Positions 10,973 to 21,142 of a stretch of DNA of 64,000 nucleotides are shown here, piece after piece. Below the pieces are notes generated by a model that saw only the letters and a program-made list of their open reading frames with translations, did no database searches and had not been told where the DNA came from. Every line of letters starts with the position of its first letter. The first letter of the stretch is position 1. This stretch comes from Carposina sasakii (lineage: Eukaryota > Arthropoda > Insecta > Lepidoptera > Carposinidae), in the NCBI GenBank assembly GCA_014607495.2, contig CP053162.1, positions 2,550,469 through 2,614,468 of the forward strand, in the 5' to 3' direction. The position numbers were made by a program, and so were the translations under genes.

Positions 10973-11783
10973 ACATTTATACACCAGTACCAGTAGGTAT
11001 ATACAACTAATAATAATTACATTCACCCGGTCCTATATATGTGTACTGTTCTAAACATGTGATAGTCGAAATGCGTACCTACCTGTGCTAATGCAAAATT
11101 CTAGCCAAGAAGTATTTATGCTAACAATTTAGAAGCTAGATCTCCGTTTATTTAAATGCACATAACTATTACTGGCAGCTTCTGAATGTCTAATGAAGAT
11201 TAGCCCTACAACACTGCTTACAACTTACATTTATATCTTCAACTGAATTTTATGCAAGCTTTAAGACAACGAACAATGGAATAATTACTGAGATTTTGTG
11301 GAATCTGCGCTAGAATTTTTATAACAAGCCTGTTACAATCAATTTACGGTGCCTTACACTCTCGTACGAGTCGCTCGTCAAGCTTGATTCGGTTATCCTT
11401 ACTTGGTTTGGGGTGAAAGAGTTTTCAAAACCTCTCGGTCAGTCATCCAGCTGCTATGTTAAAGAGATGTTTTTACTTTGGTGAAACGCTTTAAAATATG
11501 TACAGACGTTTGTCTACCCTTGGAGTCTTGGTGTCTCTCGTTTTCTGTCGTACACATCTTTCGGCACAGTCAATTTCAATAACCGATCTTGAGAGATTTT
11601 TGGCATTTATAAGCCTTCAATTGTTATCTGACTGATTGGGATTCCAAATTGGGAATAAAAAGTTTCTCCTTTTTTATCTTTAGTATTGATATTGGCCGAG
11701 GAGACATCTCAAGGGATGGCGAATGTTTTCGTGCGAGAGCGTACTTACTCAATTAGGTACAAGAGGCGGTTTTTTCCAATGGT

Positions 11784-11917
11784 CAGTAGGGTGAGCACGA
11801 ACCTCTCGATATTCCGTAATCAATCGTAAGTGTCAGTCTGTCAAATCACATAGATTTTGTTAGCGAGTCGCTAGCGTTACGTCGCGTAAAAAGGTTCGTG
11901 CAAATGTTACCCCACTG
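11784..11917 (+). mobile_element. MITE family C, copy 2
   Basis: Begins CAGTAGGGTGAGCACGAACC and ends GTTACCCCACTG; the interior has GCGAGTCGCTAGC and CGCGTAAAAAGGTTCGTG. No clear target duplication. Confidence 0.75.
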
Positions 11918-11933
11918 ATAGCCTACTCGTAGA

Positions 11934-11983
11934 GTTGATGCTGTCTTTCTCTAAAACTTGATCAAGATAGAGACAGCATCAAC
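11934..11983 (+). repeat. Stable hairpin, also found at 54770
   Basis: GTTGATGCTGTCT pairs perfectly with AGACAGCATCAAC, and the centre contains the palindrome CTTGATCAAG. A nearly identical copy lies about 43 kb downstream in the same orientation. Confidence 0.6.
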
Positions 11984-12439
11984 TTTAGCCTTAAGATCTT
12001 TAAAAAAATCTGCCTTAGGGTCTATACTTATAGTTATACCCCATAGTATTACTAGTGCATCGATGTTGGAAGCATATTGTGAGTCGTTTTATGTTTGTCA
12101 TCAACTGAATTTGTTTTCATTTGAATCACCTGTTTCTATTATTATTATTTTCATACTTTCGCTTATTTATTTTGGCTTCATTCTCCTTGTACTAATTTAA
12201 ATGAAAATTTGAAGGTCATACCAAGAATTAAAATAAACGTGTCCTTAGATATAAAATGTTTGAGCAGAGTAATGGGTATGATGAGAGACTGATTGACTTC
12301 TACGTCTATTATATACTACTCGTATAATGTTAAACATTTTGCACTTGCTGTTTCGTTGTTTGAAAATTCATTATTCTGCGATAAGTAATTTAGCCCTTTA
12401 TTCTTTATGTATTCGATCTTAGAAGTGAAAACAAAATTT

Positions 12440-12515
12440 AAAAACCGGTCAAATGCAAGTCGGACTCGTGCACAAAGGGTTCCGTACCATTTATTAGTTT
12501 TTTTTTGTATGAGAG
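12440..12515 (+). repeat. Fragment of a widespread lepidopteran repeat
   Basis: ACCGGTCAAATGCAAGTCGG followed by ACTCGTGCACAAAGGGTTCC is a sequence type I recognise from many moth and butterfly genomes. No other copy was seen in the window. Confidence 0.5.
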
Positions 12516-13539
12516 CGCTCCTTAAATATTTATTTTACCTATTTTAATTTTATTTAGTATTCAAGTAAAAACAAAATTAAATATTTTGTGAATATTTCAA
12601 CCTGTTGCTATTATTGATATCGAGCAAAAAATCGCGTCTACTGTATTGGATTGTCGTGGCGCAGTCGAATCGTCTAGTGGAAAAAGGACAACTTTTATCT
12701 TGCTAGATTAGTTGCCATGCAATGTGCCTGCTACACCGCAGCTGTGACCGCAGCCATGTTTGATATGCGTGGCCATGGTTACCACGCGTCTGTCAATTTT
12801 CGCGCCTTACATAAGTTTAGGCTCTGCACACTCTCGATATAATTGCATTGATTTGAGAAACGTACTATAACGATTACGAGTAAACGAACACTTAAAGGGG
12901 ATTTACGCTAACAACGATATCATTCATTCTGTTTACGAGATTGGGAGGCTTCAAAATCTCATTATTTCAATGATCATCATTACCATAGTTAATAATTTCA
13001 GTCAAAGACACTGCTGAACATATGCCTCCACAAATGATGCATGCACCTGCAACCGTGATAAATAAATTTCTGAAAAATTTGCCTTATCGTCAATTTGATA
13101 ATATGAGTAGATGTTATATGCAGTTGTTGCATTCTAATGACACCCTGCATCAGCACAGGATCTAACATACCTATACATACCTGCATTTTAAATTGTACCA
13201 CATTTTGATGTTGTGGTCCCGCTATACTCACGTCCATTATCCTCAAAGGATAATGTGTGGACGTGCATAAATGATACATCCAATTTATAGCCTATTTAGT
13301 CCCACATGATCAGGAGTGAGCCTACCGACGCTGTTCGGGCACAAATAGTTAACTGCATACAGTTATTAAGCTACAACTTCCTCGGCAGCGCTGGACTTTA
13401 ACATCGCGTGTAGCTGTAAAGCCTGATGGAGTCGATTTCAGAGATTACACTTTGCAATGTAACCGCTCTGATTAGTTAGTTACAAAAATAAAATCACATT
13501 AATAGATGAGAGAATTAATAGTATTATGTAAATTCGTCT
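12516..13539. other. Exchanger intron 1, unassigned stretch
   Basis: AT-rich with a slightly GC-richer patch at 12640-12800. No coding potential, RNA gene or recognised repeat. Confidence 0.4.
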
Positions 13540-13710
13540 TCAACCTATTGCAGTCCACTGCTGGACGTGGGCCTCCCCCAAGGCACCCCACAAGGCTACT
13601 GCCACAGGGGGGTTTTGTTTTTTCGGACTATGTTGTCAGTACGGGAGGCGCTGCTGCCCACCTCCCGGAAACCCTTAATCGCCTCGTACGATACCCACTA
13701 TGTAAATAGA
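13540..13710 (+). repeat. SINE-like family F, copy 2
   Basis: Starts CAACCTATTGCAGTCCACTG and ends near CGCCTCGTACGATACCCACT. It lacks the internal 'gcccatagtcaccacgctgg' block and the 3' end. Confidence 0.75.
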
Positions 13711-13762
13711 AGAATAATTTATAATCCCACTAACAAGATTTTGTTTTGCTATATCTACAACT

Positions 13763-13985
13763 AGCGGCCGCCCACGACTTCGTCTGCGTGAAAGGGCATT
13801 ACAACCGTGCGAAGCCGGGGCGGGTCCCTAGTTATACATATAAACCTTCCTCTTGGATCATTTTATCTATCCAAAAAATCGCATTAAAATCCGTTGCGTA
13901 GTTTTAAAGATCTAAACATACGAACAGACAGACAGCGGGAAGCAACTTTGTTTTGTACTATGTTATGGTTATGATATGTTAGATC
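13763..13985 (+). repeat. SINE-like family H, copy 1
   Basis: Head CTAGCGGCCGCCCACGACTT, core CGTGCGAAGCCGGGGCGGGT, then AAATCCGTTGCGTAGTTTTA and the GACAGACAGCGGGAAG tail block. Confidence 0.75.
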
Positions 13986-14739
13986 AATCCTTTTTAAAAT
14001 ACGGTTTATACATAAGAATAAATATAATTACACCGCATTTTCGCAGCGGGTAAAACGTTCCAATTTTAGCTGAAAGGGTCACCATAAATAGCAGCTGCTA
14101 CGGGAGCATTGATCGTAGCACATTCGTACTACGAGCTCACGTAGGCGGTCTACGAGAATTTATCTACACATATTTTTAATTTACAAATTTTATTCTAAAA
14201 AATAGATGCATAATAAATTATGCATACTCCGAAATTACGAAAAATTTCTCTCAAAATAACTAAAAATTTAAATCAAATATGTAGGTAGATAGCGTTTTAA
14301 ATAACTGGCTCCTTATACTTTTAATTAAGTATTAGTAATTAGTACGACAGTCATATAATATTAAATTACCGATATATTTTTCAATTAGAAGTAATTATAT
14401 ACAGCCACAAGTACTTTGACCCCTTGGACATAGAAATAAGTAGATAACGTTAGCCTTTTCGCAGTCCTCGTTGACTACTTAGGTAATTAACGATTTCATA
14501 AAAATAACTTAATCAGTAATCACATTAAAACGTGGAGTAGTAGTGTAAAAACTTTAGTCCAAGGCGTATGTTTTGTAAATATGTATTTTTTTAGGTAATG
14601 TCTCGATCTAATTATAATGGAAAACGAATAGCAATATTAAAGCCGTCTTCGTGGCTTAGACTTTTCCATTTTTTTTTACTATTTTGCTCCTTAAAGAAGA
14701 ATTAAAATAAAATTAACTTATATTTCTCGTCATGAGTTA

Positions 14740-14863
14740 CATTGGGGTAAGCACGAACCTCTCGATAGTCCGTAACACTATCGTCAAACTGTCATTTCCC
14801 CATTATTTTGTTAGCATGTCGCTAGCGTTACGCCGCGTAAAAAGGTTCGTGCTTGCCCCACTG
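14740..14863 (+). mobile_element. MITE family C, copy 3
   Basis: Begins CATTGGGGTAAGCACGAACC (one change from CAGTGGGG) and ends GTGCTTGCCCCACTG. It contains CTCGATAGTCCGTAACACTA and CGCCGCGTAAAAAGG. Confidence 0.78.
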
Positions 14864-15806
14864 ATTGTACTTAATTTACGTATACAGGTTTTTTTGACGG
14901 CATTTACTTGTGCCTATGCCTGTGTGACCCCAATGTTTATGAATTATAATTAGAAAAACAAAATTATAGTTATGAGAATTTTATTCTTTATCGCAACGTG
15001 CTCGTTCGCATAATTATGTACAGCCCACTAGCCACCGCCTGCGGCTCTGTCTGTTTAAGCAGGATAGAAGGATTTTTTTTTCGAAATAAAGTAAATACAT
15101 CAAATATAAATTAAAATGCACAACTCATTAACGATATGATTTTAGCCTTACTTAATCTTTACTGATATTATATTTATAAATGCGAAATTAATTTTATTTA
15201 TTTTTTTGTTACTCCTTTACGCTTGTCAACCAATCTTACTTAAATGCGCATTGTAGTTGAGAGTACGAAGAAGGACATAGGTACAACTGTAGCTCATACG
15301 GACTAAGATACGGGAAACAGCTGGTAAATAATAAATATACTTACACAGTGCTAAGCTAAATGTGGCTAAAGGTTCTCTTTCGTGATACTGCAGATCTGAC
15401 TACCCCATTTTGGGAAACCGTGTATGTATGTATGTAACATCGTTTCGGCCACAGCAAGTCTACTGCTGAACATAAGCCTTCCCCAATGACCTCCATGTAT
15501 ATACTCACCTATGTAAAACTGGCTTCGTTATTTTGGCTGCCGGCCAAGGCAACATCTGCACACTCGATGTTTCTGACACAGCATCGCAAACACCGAAATA
15601 TCGACACAATGTATCTATACCGTTTATCGATACTTGTCTATCGATAATTTTTATCGATGAAAAGATGTCATTTCCATTTTACTTTGGAAAACTTGGATGA
15701 AGTATAATCAGATATTTCTGTTGCGAGATATTAAAGTAGCGAGAGACCTTTATATAAAACTAGTTTATGCTCGTGACTTCATTCGCGTGAACTGTATAGC
15801 GTATAT
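14864..15806. other. Exchanger intron 1, mostly unassigned
   Basis: Contains a family D fragment at about 15350-15430 (TACCCCATTTTGGGAAACCG) and a family H head at about 15755. At 15625-15660 there are repeated TATCGATA-type motifs (CGATACTTGTCTATCGATAA). No gene was found. Confidence 0.4.
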
Positions 15807-16027
15807 TATAGCCCACTATAGAGAACCTATCCACAAAATTTGAGATCCGAAATCACATGTTTATTTTTCTCGATATTATGGAGAATTTTTAAATATCTCA
15901 GGAATTTTCATACAATCTTAAAAAATAAAAATGTGATTTCGAGTTTCAAATTTTGGAAATAGGTTCTTTATAGTGGGCTATTTATACAGCTTTTCGCTTA
16001 ACATACCCTTTCTGTTACACCCTGTAT
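15807..16027. mobile_element. MITE family B, copy 2 (left end lost)
   Basis: Starts within the body at TATAGCCCACTATAGAGAAC and runs to GTTACACCCTGTATA. The TACAGGGTGTAACA end is missing. Confidence 0.75.
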
Positions 16028-16110
16028 AATTTAATAGGTACTTAATTCATTAATGCAAAGCTCCTCTTTAACGTTAGATTTAAAAATTGCATAGTCATAT
16101 ATATTTTTGG

Positions 16111-16273
16111 AAAGGCTTTCAAAGCTTTGCTTTTTGTTCATGAAAATTATTTTGAAATGAAAATCCTAATATACGGAGAGATAAATTAACATTCACATTT
16201 AAAAGTAATGACATTAGTCAGTCCAGTTCCTAGTCCGTTCTAGACATGTAAAATCAAATATTTCCTGTTTATT
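16111..16273 (+). repeat. Direct repeat flanking the DIRS element, left copy
   Basis: From AAAGGCTTTCAAAGCTTTGC to TTTCCTGTTTATT. The right copy at 21368-21535 is nearly identical, with a small indel near 'agtaat'. The left copy ends within the first six bases of the inverted terminal repeat. Confidence 0.8.
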
Positions 16274-16328
16274 CAACTACCCTACGCATTATCGTTATAG
16301 TTATTCCCTTAGGCAAGATCGCTCATTT
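16268..16328 (+). repeat. DIRS inverted terminal repeat, left
   Basis: Begins TTTATTCAACTACCCTACGC and ends GCAAGATCGCTCATTT. It is identical over 61 bases to the reverse complement of 21143-21203. Confidence 0.9.
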
Positions 16329-16378
16329 CCTTTGTTGTGCTCGGTAACGCTCGCACGTGCGCATTTTTCCTGGTCACA

Positions 16379-16508
16379 ATGCCTAAAAGAAATGCGCAAT
16401 CACGTATAGAACGCTATGAAAGAAAAATAAAGGAGCTCGAGAGAAGAGAAAAAAGACGAAGAATAATATCTCCTATTATATATTCGTCGTCAGAATCTAA
16501 TGATGAAG
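16379..16508 (+). CDS. DIRS gag-like protein, exon 1
   Basis: ATG at 16379 opens 43 codons plus one base: MPKRNAQSR followed by a highly charged Arg/Lys/Glu helix and a serine/acidic end (SSSESNDE). The frame then reaches a GTATGT donor; read without splicing it stops at once (ATG TAA). Joining to 16878 restores a GGT codon and one continuous 367-residue frame. The start lies just inside the left terminal repeat, as expected for the first gene. Splicing is inferred, not shown. Confidence 0.75.
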
Positions 16509-16877
16509 GTATGTAATATACTATGCTTATGTTAACGGTTTTTAAAGTGTTAATTTTAAATACATATCTATAAGTTTTGGAGTGCTTTGGGATTGACTGC
16601 GGGTCAATAACTTAGACGCTTTTCAAAACTGAAAGTAGAAATACTACTTTAACTGTATCGTACATAATATATGTACAATATGTTTAGCATCAGGGTAGAC
16701 GACAAGTCTAGAAAGATGCTTTTTTTTTGAAAATTTAGGTCATCTGAATTAGATGTACCGTTCAGTTGCTATATCACAACCGTAAAGCTAAAATATAGTT
16801 TTTCGAGAAATTTTTTTTCGAATTATATCTACCTACCTGCATTTAATTGAACCTAAAATTTCAAATTGTAATTTTAG
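16509..16877 (+). other. Putative spliceosomal intron inside the DIRS gag gene
   Basis: A 369-bp AT-rich segment bounded by GTATGT and a TAATTTTAG acceptor. Several in-frame stops lie inside, and removal joins the two coding parts in phase. Introns are documented in other DIRS-like elements (established knowledge). Confidence 0.7.
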
Positions 16878-17851
16878 GTCAAATCGCCCACGATGCTCAC
16901 GAAAATATAACTTATGACAATGAAGTTATTGCGGAGCTACAACCAGTGACACAAAACATATCGCCACATGTGTCAAACCTGGAACTTGCCGAAAAAGTCG
17001 ATCAAGGTGATCAACCGGCACTCAACCTGGAAACTGAGCAACCTGCTAATGATTTGGATCCAGAGCTAGTATCGGCCCTTGGAGAATCGATACCTGATAC
17101 GCCTGATTACGGCGATAACATTCACGACACTCTGACTAAACTATGGCTTCCCTTATTGAAGAAAGGAATGCCAAAAGAAAATATAGATAAGGTGTTTAAA
17201 GATTATCTGGTGCCAGATAATTGTAGACTGCTACAAGCACCTAAATTGAATGCAGAAATTTCTGCCGCTATTCCGGACATGGTACGCAACCGCGATAAGA
17301 CACTCGCGGCTGCACAACAGCAACTCGGTGTAGGGATTACCGCCATCAATAGAGGCTTAGACATCCTCCTAAAGAGTGACAATAAAATCGAGGCCATGAA
17401 ACATCTCAGCAATGGCTGTCGTTTATTATGTGATTGTCATAATGCCCTAACACAGAAGCGAGTGAAGCTTATTACGACCAGCTTAGATAAGTCTCTGCAT
17501 AATATGATCAATGAATCTGAAAGGGACGAAACTTTGTTCGGTAATTCACTATCGGAAAAGATAAAGGCCGCTAAGGTTATCGAAAAACAGGGCCTTCAAA
17601 TCAAGAAACCCCAAGCAAAACCTCAAAAAACCGCAGCTACTCCGTCCGGCTCCAAACCAAGTTCCTATCAGGGAAACTGGTCAGCGCCTCCTCGGTACCC
17701 ACCAGCGAACAGGGGGGGGCGAGGAGGCTACAAGAGATTGCCTCTAACGACCTTTGTTCGTCGCCCATACACAACACCGACGACGTCGCAACCGCCACAC
17801 CGTGCTACAACCCAGGACAAAACTCGCGCCACCCCTCAGAATCAACGTTAG
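16878..17851 (+). CDS. DIRS gag-like protein, exon 2
   Basis: Encodes the main body of ORF1. An acidic N-terminal region leads into a conserved block with ALGESIPDTPDYGDNIHDTL, KLWLPLLKKGMPKENID and AAAQQQLGVGITAINRGLDI, found in metazoan DIRS ORF1 proteins. The C-terminal part is basic and Pro/Arg/Gly-rich (NRGGRGGYKR), suited to nucleic-acid binding. The protein presumably packages the element RNA. The last 276 bases overlap the next frame. A run of eight G (17712-17719) lies in the overlap. Confidence 0.85.
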
Positions 17852-19773
17852 CACAGGTACATGCAGGTAGACTTACCCACTTTTACGATTGTTGGCTAAA
17901 GATCACAAATAATAAAGTCGTACTCGACTGGATCAAACACGGATATACTATACCTTTTAAAACAATGGTTACCCAATATCAAGTTCCTCAAAATAACTTT
18001 TCATATACCGAAAAAAATGACATGCTAAAGGCTATAAATAATCTTAAAAAGTTAGGTGCTATTTGTGAGTGTACGGAAACAAAAGATCAATTTATTTCCA
18101 AAATATTCCTCACTCCAAAACCTAATGGCGATAAGCGATTCATTTTAAATTTGCAGCCTTTAAATAAGTTCGTATTTAAAGAGAAATTTAAAATGGAGGA
18201 CTATCGAACGGTCTGTAAATTAATACCGCGCCATGGATATTTAGCAACCATTGATTTAAAAGATGCATATTTCTTAATACCCGTCGGTTATTCTGACAGA
18301 AAATATTTAAAATTTCAATTTCGACCCAATAACTCAGCTAAGACTTTTACCTACCAGTTCTGTGCCTTACCTTTCGGTCTGTGTACTGCCCCCCGAGTGT
18401 TTACAAAGGTCATGAGAGAAGTAGTAGCTTACCTAAGATATCAAGGTCACAAATCAGTTTTTTATTTAGATGATTTGTTATGTATAGGTGATACATACGA
18501 ACAATGTATTAGTAATGTTAAAGAAACGTTAAAACTACTTAATTGTCTAGGTTTCATTATCAATTATGAGAAAAGTTGTTTATCACCACGACAATCTTGT
18601 AAATTCTTGGGATTTATTTTTAATACGGATGATCTAAGTATCAGTCTACCCACAGATAAGCGAAGGAAAATTGCAAAGTTAATTGCTAAGTTTTCGAAAT
18701 TACATTTATGTTCTATTCGCGACTATGCCCAACTCATAGGAGTTTTGGTAGCTGCTTGCCCAGCCGTCAAATACGGATGGCTTTATACAAAAATACTCGA
18801 ACGCCAAAAGTATTTAGCGTTGCTTAAAAACAATGATTATGAGACTAAAATTATTCTACCTAGTGTAATACTACAAGATTTGTCTTGGTGGTTATCTGTC
18901 ATTGACACTACATCCAACCTCATGAGGCAACCAAACTTCACGCTCGAAATCTATACCGATGCGTCTCGTACAGGGTGGGGTGTAGTATGTAAAGATAAAG
19001 TAGTACACGGAAAATGGAAAGATATAGAAAAATCTTATCATATTAATTACTTAGAATTAATGGCTGTTTTTCTGGGACTTAAGTCCTTCGCTAGCGACTT
19101 AGTTAACTGCGCAATCTTACTTCGTGTTGATAACACAACTGCCATCAGTTATGTGAATCGCATGGGGGGAGTGCAGTACCCCCATTTGAGCGCCTTAGCT
19201 AGAACACTATGGCAATGGTGCGAATCACGTGGCCTTTGGATATTTGCATCATATGTAAACACGAAGGAAAATCGCGCAGACGCCTCATCTAGAATCGTCA
19301 ATCCTGACACAGAGTGGACACTCTCGGATCAGGCCTTCCTAAAAATTACCCAACACTTTGGTCAGCCCGTAATAGATTTATTCGCATCACGAGATAATGC
19401 AAAGTGTCCCCGATTCGTTTCATGGCAACAAGATCCAGACGCAGAATCAGTAGACGCATTTATACTAAGTTGGCAGTCGGAATTTTTCTATGCTTTTCCA
19501 CCATTTTCCATTATTCTAAAATGTATTAGGAAAATTATCGACGATAAAACAAATGGTATTCTAGTCTATCCTTTTTGGCCAAGTCAACCTTGGTTCCCAT
19601 TATTACAAAATTTGATAATCTCAGACATCCTTTATTTAAATCCAAGTAAATACCTTTTACAATCTCATTTCAGAGACCATCACCCCTTACACCAGAGTCT
19701 TACCCTGGGTGTCGCGAGGCTCTGCGGAGATCGTTCACGCGCCGAGGCGCCTGTGCAGAGTCAACAACACTGA
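17575..19773 (+). CDS. DIRS reverse transcriptase / RNase H polyprotein
   Basis: The frame is open from 17575; the first ATG is 17965, giving 602 residues. Conserved DIRS N-terminal sequence (VHAGRLTHFYDCWLKI, LDWIKHGYTIPF) is encoded upstream of that ATG, so translation probably enters from gag by a -1 shift or by a non-AUG start. Numbering from 17965, RT motifs are TIDLKDAYF (Asp97), LPFGLCTAPRVF (135-146) and YLDD (167-170). RNase H follows with IYTDASRTGWG (Asp332), NYLELMA (Glu364), LLRVDN (Asp389) and NRADASSR (Asp439). The tail with PVIDLFASRDNAKCP and YAFPPF is the conserved post-RNase H region of DIRS elements. No clear DPPY methylase motif is visible. The stop overlaps the recombinase ATG (TGATG). 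Confidence 0.92.
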   Translation, partial: GYRKTGPSNQETPSKTSKNRSYSVRLQTKFLSGKLVSASSVPTSEQGGARRLQEIASNDLCSSPIHNTDDVATATPCYNPGQNSRHPSESTLAQVHAGRLTHFYDCWLKITNNKVVLDWIKHGYTIPFKTMVTQYQVPQNNFSYTEKNDMLKAINNLKKLGAICECTETKDQFISKIFLTPKPNGDKRFILNLQPLNKFVFKEKFKMEDYRTVCKLIPRHGYLATIDLKDAYFLIPVGYSDRKYLKFQFRPNNSAKTFTYQFCALPFGLCTAPRVFTKVMREVVAYLRYQGHKSVFYLDDLLCIGDTYEQCISNVKETLKLLNCLGFIINYEKSCLSPRQSCKFLGFIFNTDDLSISLPTDKRRKIAKLIAKFSKLHLCSIRDYAQLIGVLVAACPAVKYGWLYTKILERQKYLALLKNNDYETKIILPSVILQDLSWWLSVIDTTSNLMRQPNFTLEIYTDASRTGWGVVCKDKVVHGKWKDIEKSYHINYLELMAVFLGLKSFASDLVNCAILLRVDNTTAISYVNRMGGVQYPHLSALARTLWQWCESRGLWIFASYVNTKENRADASSRIVNPDTEWTLSDQAFLKITQHFGQPVIDLFASRDNAKCPRFVSWQQDPDAESVDAFILSWQSEFFYAFPPFSIILKCIRKIIDDKTNGILVYPFWPSQPWFPLLQNLIISDILYLNPSKYLLQSHFRDHHPLHQSLTLGVARLCGDRSRAEAPVQSQQH

Positions 19774-20690
19774 TGTTAGCATCTTTCTCCGACAGTACTA
19801 TTAAACAGTACAACACTACACTAAAGCTTTGGTGGTACTTTTGCGTTGTCAACAAGTTGAATCTATTTGAACCACCATTCGAATACGTTCTAACATTCCT
19901 AACTATACAATTTAACAAGGGTTGTACATATGGCAGTTTAAATTCTCACCGGTCCGCGTTGTCAGCTTTGCTAGGAAATAATATTGGTTCAGATGATCGG
20001 GTAAAGCGTCTTCTTAAGGGTGCGTACAAATTGAAGCCTACCAAGCCAAGGTACACCAACACGTGGAACCCTCAACTGGTCTTAAACCATATTTCAGCAT
20101 GGTATCCTAACATTGAGTTATCCCTGGAGAAAATCACCAAGAAACTTACCTTGCTGCTAGCTCTTTGTACCGCTCATAGAATGCAGACGCTGTCTCTAAT
20201 TAAGATTGAAAACATTCTATTCTCAGACAGCGGCATTAAAATAAATATAGTAGATCCTATAAAGACCTCTGCACCGGGCCGTGAACAACCAATATTATTC
20301 CTGCCATATTTTAGGGAAAACCCTAATATTTGCCCCGCTACGGTACTCTCAGATTACATTTCTATAACTAAAAATATAAGAACTGGGAGAACAGGTAATC
20401 TCTTGTTGACATACAAAAAGCCACATAAAACAGCTACTACTCAGTCCATTAGTAGATGGGTAAAACAAGTGCTGTCGGAAAGTGGCGTTGACATCAACGT
20501 TTTCGGGGCTCACAGCACTCGGCACGCCTCTACTTCAGCCGCCAGACTAGCTGGTGTCAATATTGAGACGATTAGAAAAACCGCTGGCTGGACTGATTCT
20601 TCAAATTCCTTTGCGCGATTCTACAATCGAACTCTGATAGACGAAGGCGAGTTTGCCCGAACCGTTTGCTTATCGTCACAAACACAATAA
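19773..20690 (+). CDS. DIRS tyrosine recombinase
   Basis: A 305-residue site-specific recombinase expected to integrate the circular DNA copy. The N-terminal SAM-like part runs from FSDSTIKQYNTTL; the catalytic part has Arg136 (AHRMQTLSL), His247 and Arg250 (HSTRH), Trp273 (TAGWTD) and the nucleophile Tyr284 (FARFYNR). All five family positions are therefore present. ATG shares its A with the upstream stop codon (TGATG), which suits termination-reinitiation. The frame is also open upstream and encodes REALRRSFTRRGACAE-like sequence, so the true N-terminus may lie inside the RT gene. Confidence 0.92.
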   Translation: MLASFSDSTIKQYNTTLKLWWYFCVVNKLNLFEPPFEYVLTFLTIQFNKGCTYGSLNSHRSALSALLGNNIGSDDRVKRLLKGAYKLKPTKPRYTNTWNPQLVLNHISAWYPNIELSLEKITKKLTLLLALCTAHRMQTLSLIKIENILFSDSGIKINIVDPIKTSAPGREQPILFLPYFRENPNICPATVLSDYISITKNIRTGRTGNLLLTYKKPHKTATTQSISRWVKQVLSESGVDINVFGAHSTRHASTSAARLAGVNIETIRKTAGWTDSSNSFARFYNRTLIDEGEFARTVCLSSQTQ

Positions 20691-20954
20691 GTGTAATAGG
20701 TACATATATATTGATTTGTAGTCTGGATTTAATCATAAAGAAGATATCCTATACTGTAATGAATAAGTTTAGTTATATATAAGTATTTCATAAACAAACT
20801 TTACACACGGTAAAGAATTTAGTTCATAAAAGAATACACACATAAGTATATATTTAAGTTATCGATAAATAATATTTGCGATTGTAAGTGTAAAAATTAA
20901 ACACAGTTATATGATAACAAGCTTTTCATTTCAAAACTTTCTAACTCTTAACAT

Positions 20955-21078
20955 CTACCTGGTTATTATATAATATCTGAAACATGAAGCGACGAAAATA
21001 TAATATATGATCAAACGAACTTCCCAAGTGAAGTTCGATCAATATTATATGAGTCGCTTCATTTGAAGATATTATTAC
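20955..21078. repeat. Palindrome inside the DIRS 3' region
   Basis: An imperfect hairpin centred on AACTTCCCAAGTGAAGTT, with arms containing ATGAAGCGAC and GTCGCTTCAT. It may be, or contain, the internal complementary region that DIRS elements use to circularise. A rearranged copy lies outside the right terminal repeat. Confidence 0.6.
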
Positions 21079-21142
21079 CCTCCCTCCCAATTCTCCCCCT
21101 ATTGAAGAAAGTTTTGACATAATTTAATAAGTAACTCTAAAA

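Noticed and set aside
15625..15660. A promoter element cluster (TATCGATA-type motifs)
   Set aside because: The motif resembles a DRE site, but it is deep in an intron with no nearby start site, and the words are simple AT-rich palindromes.
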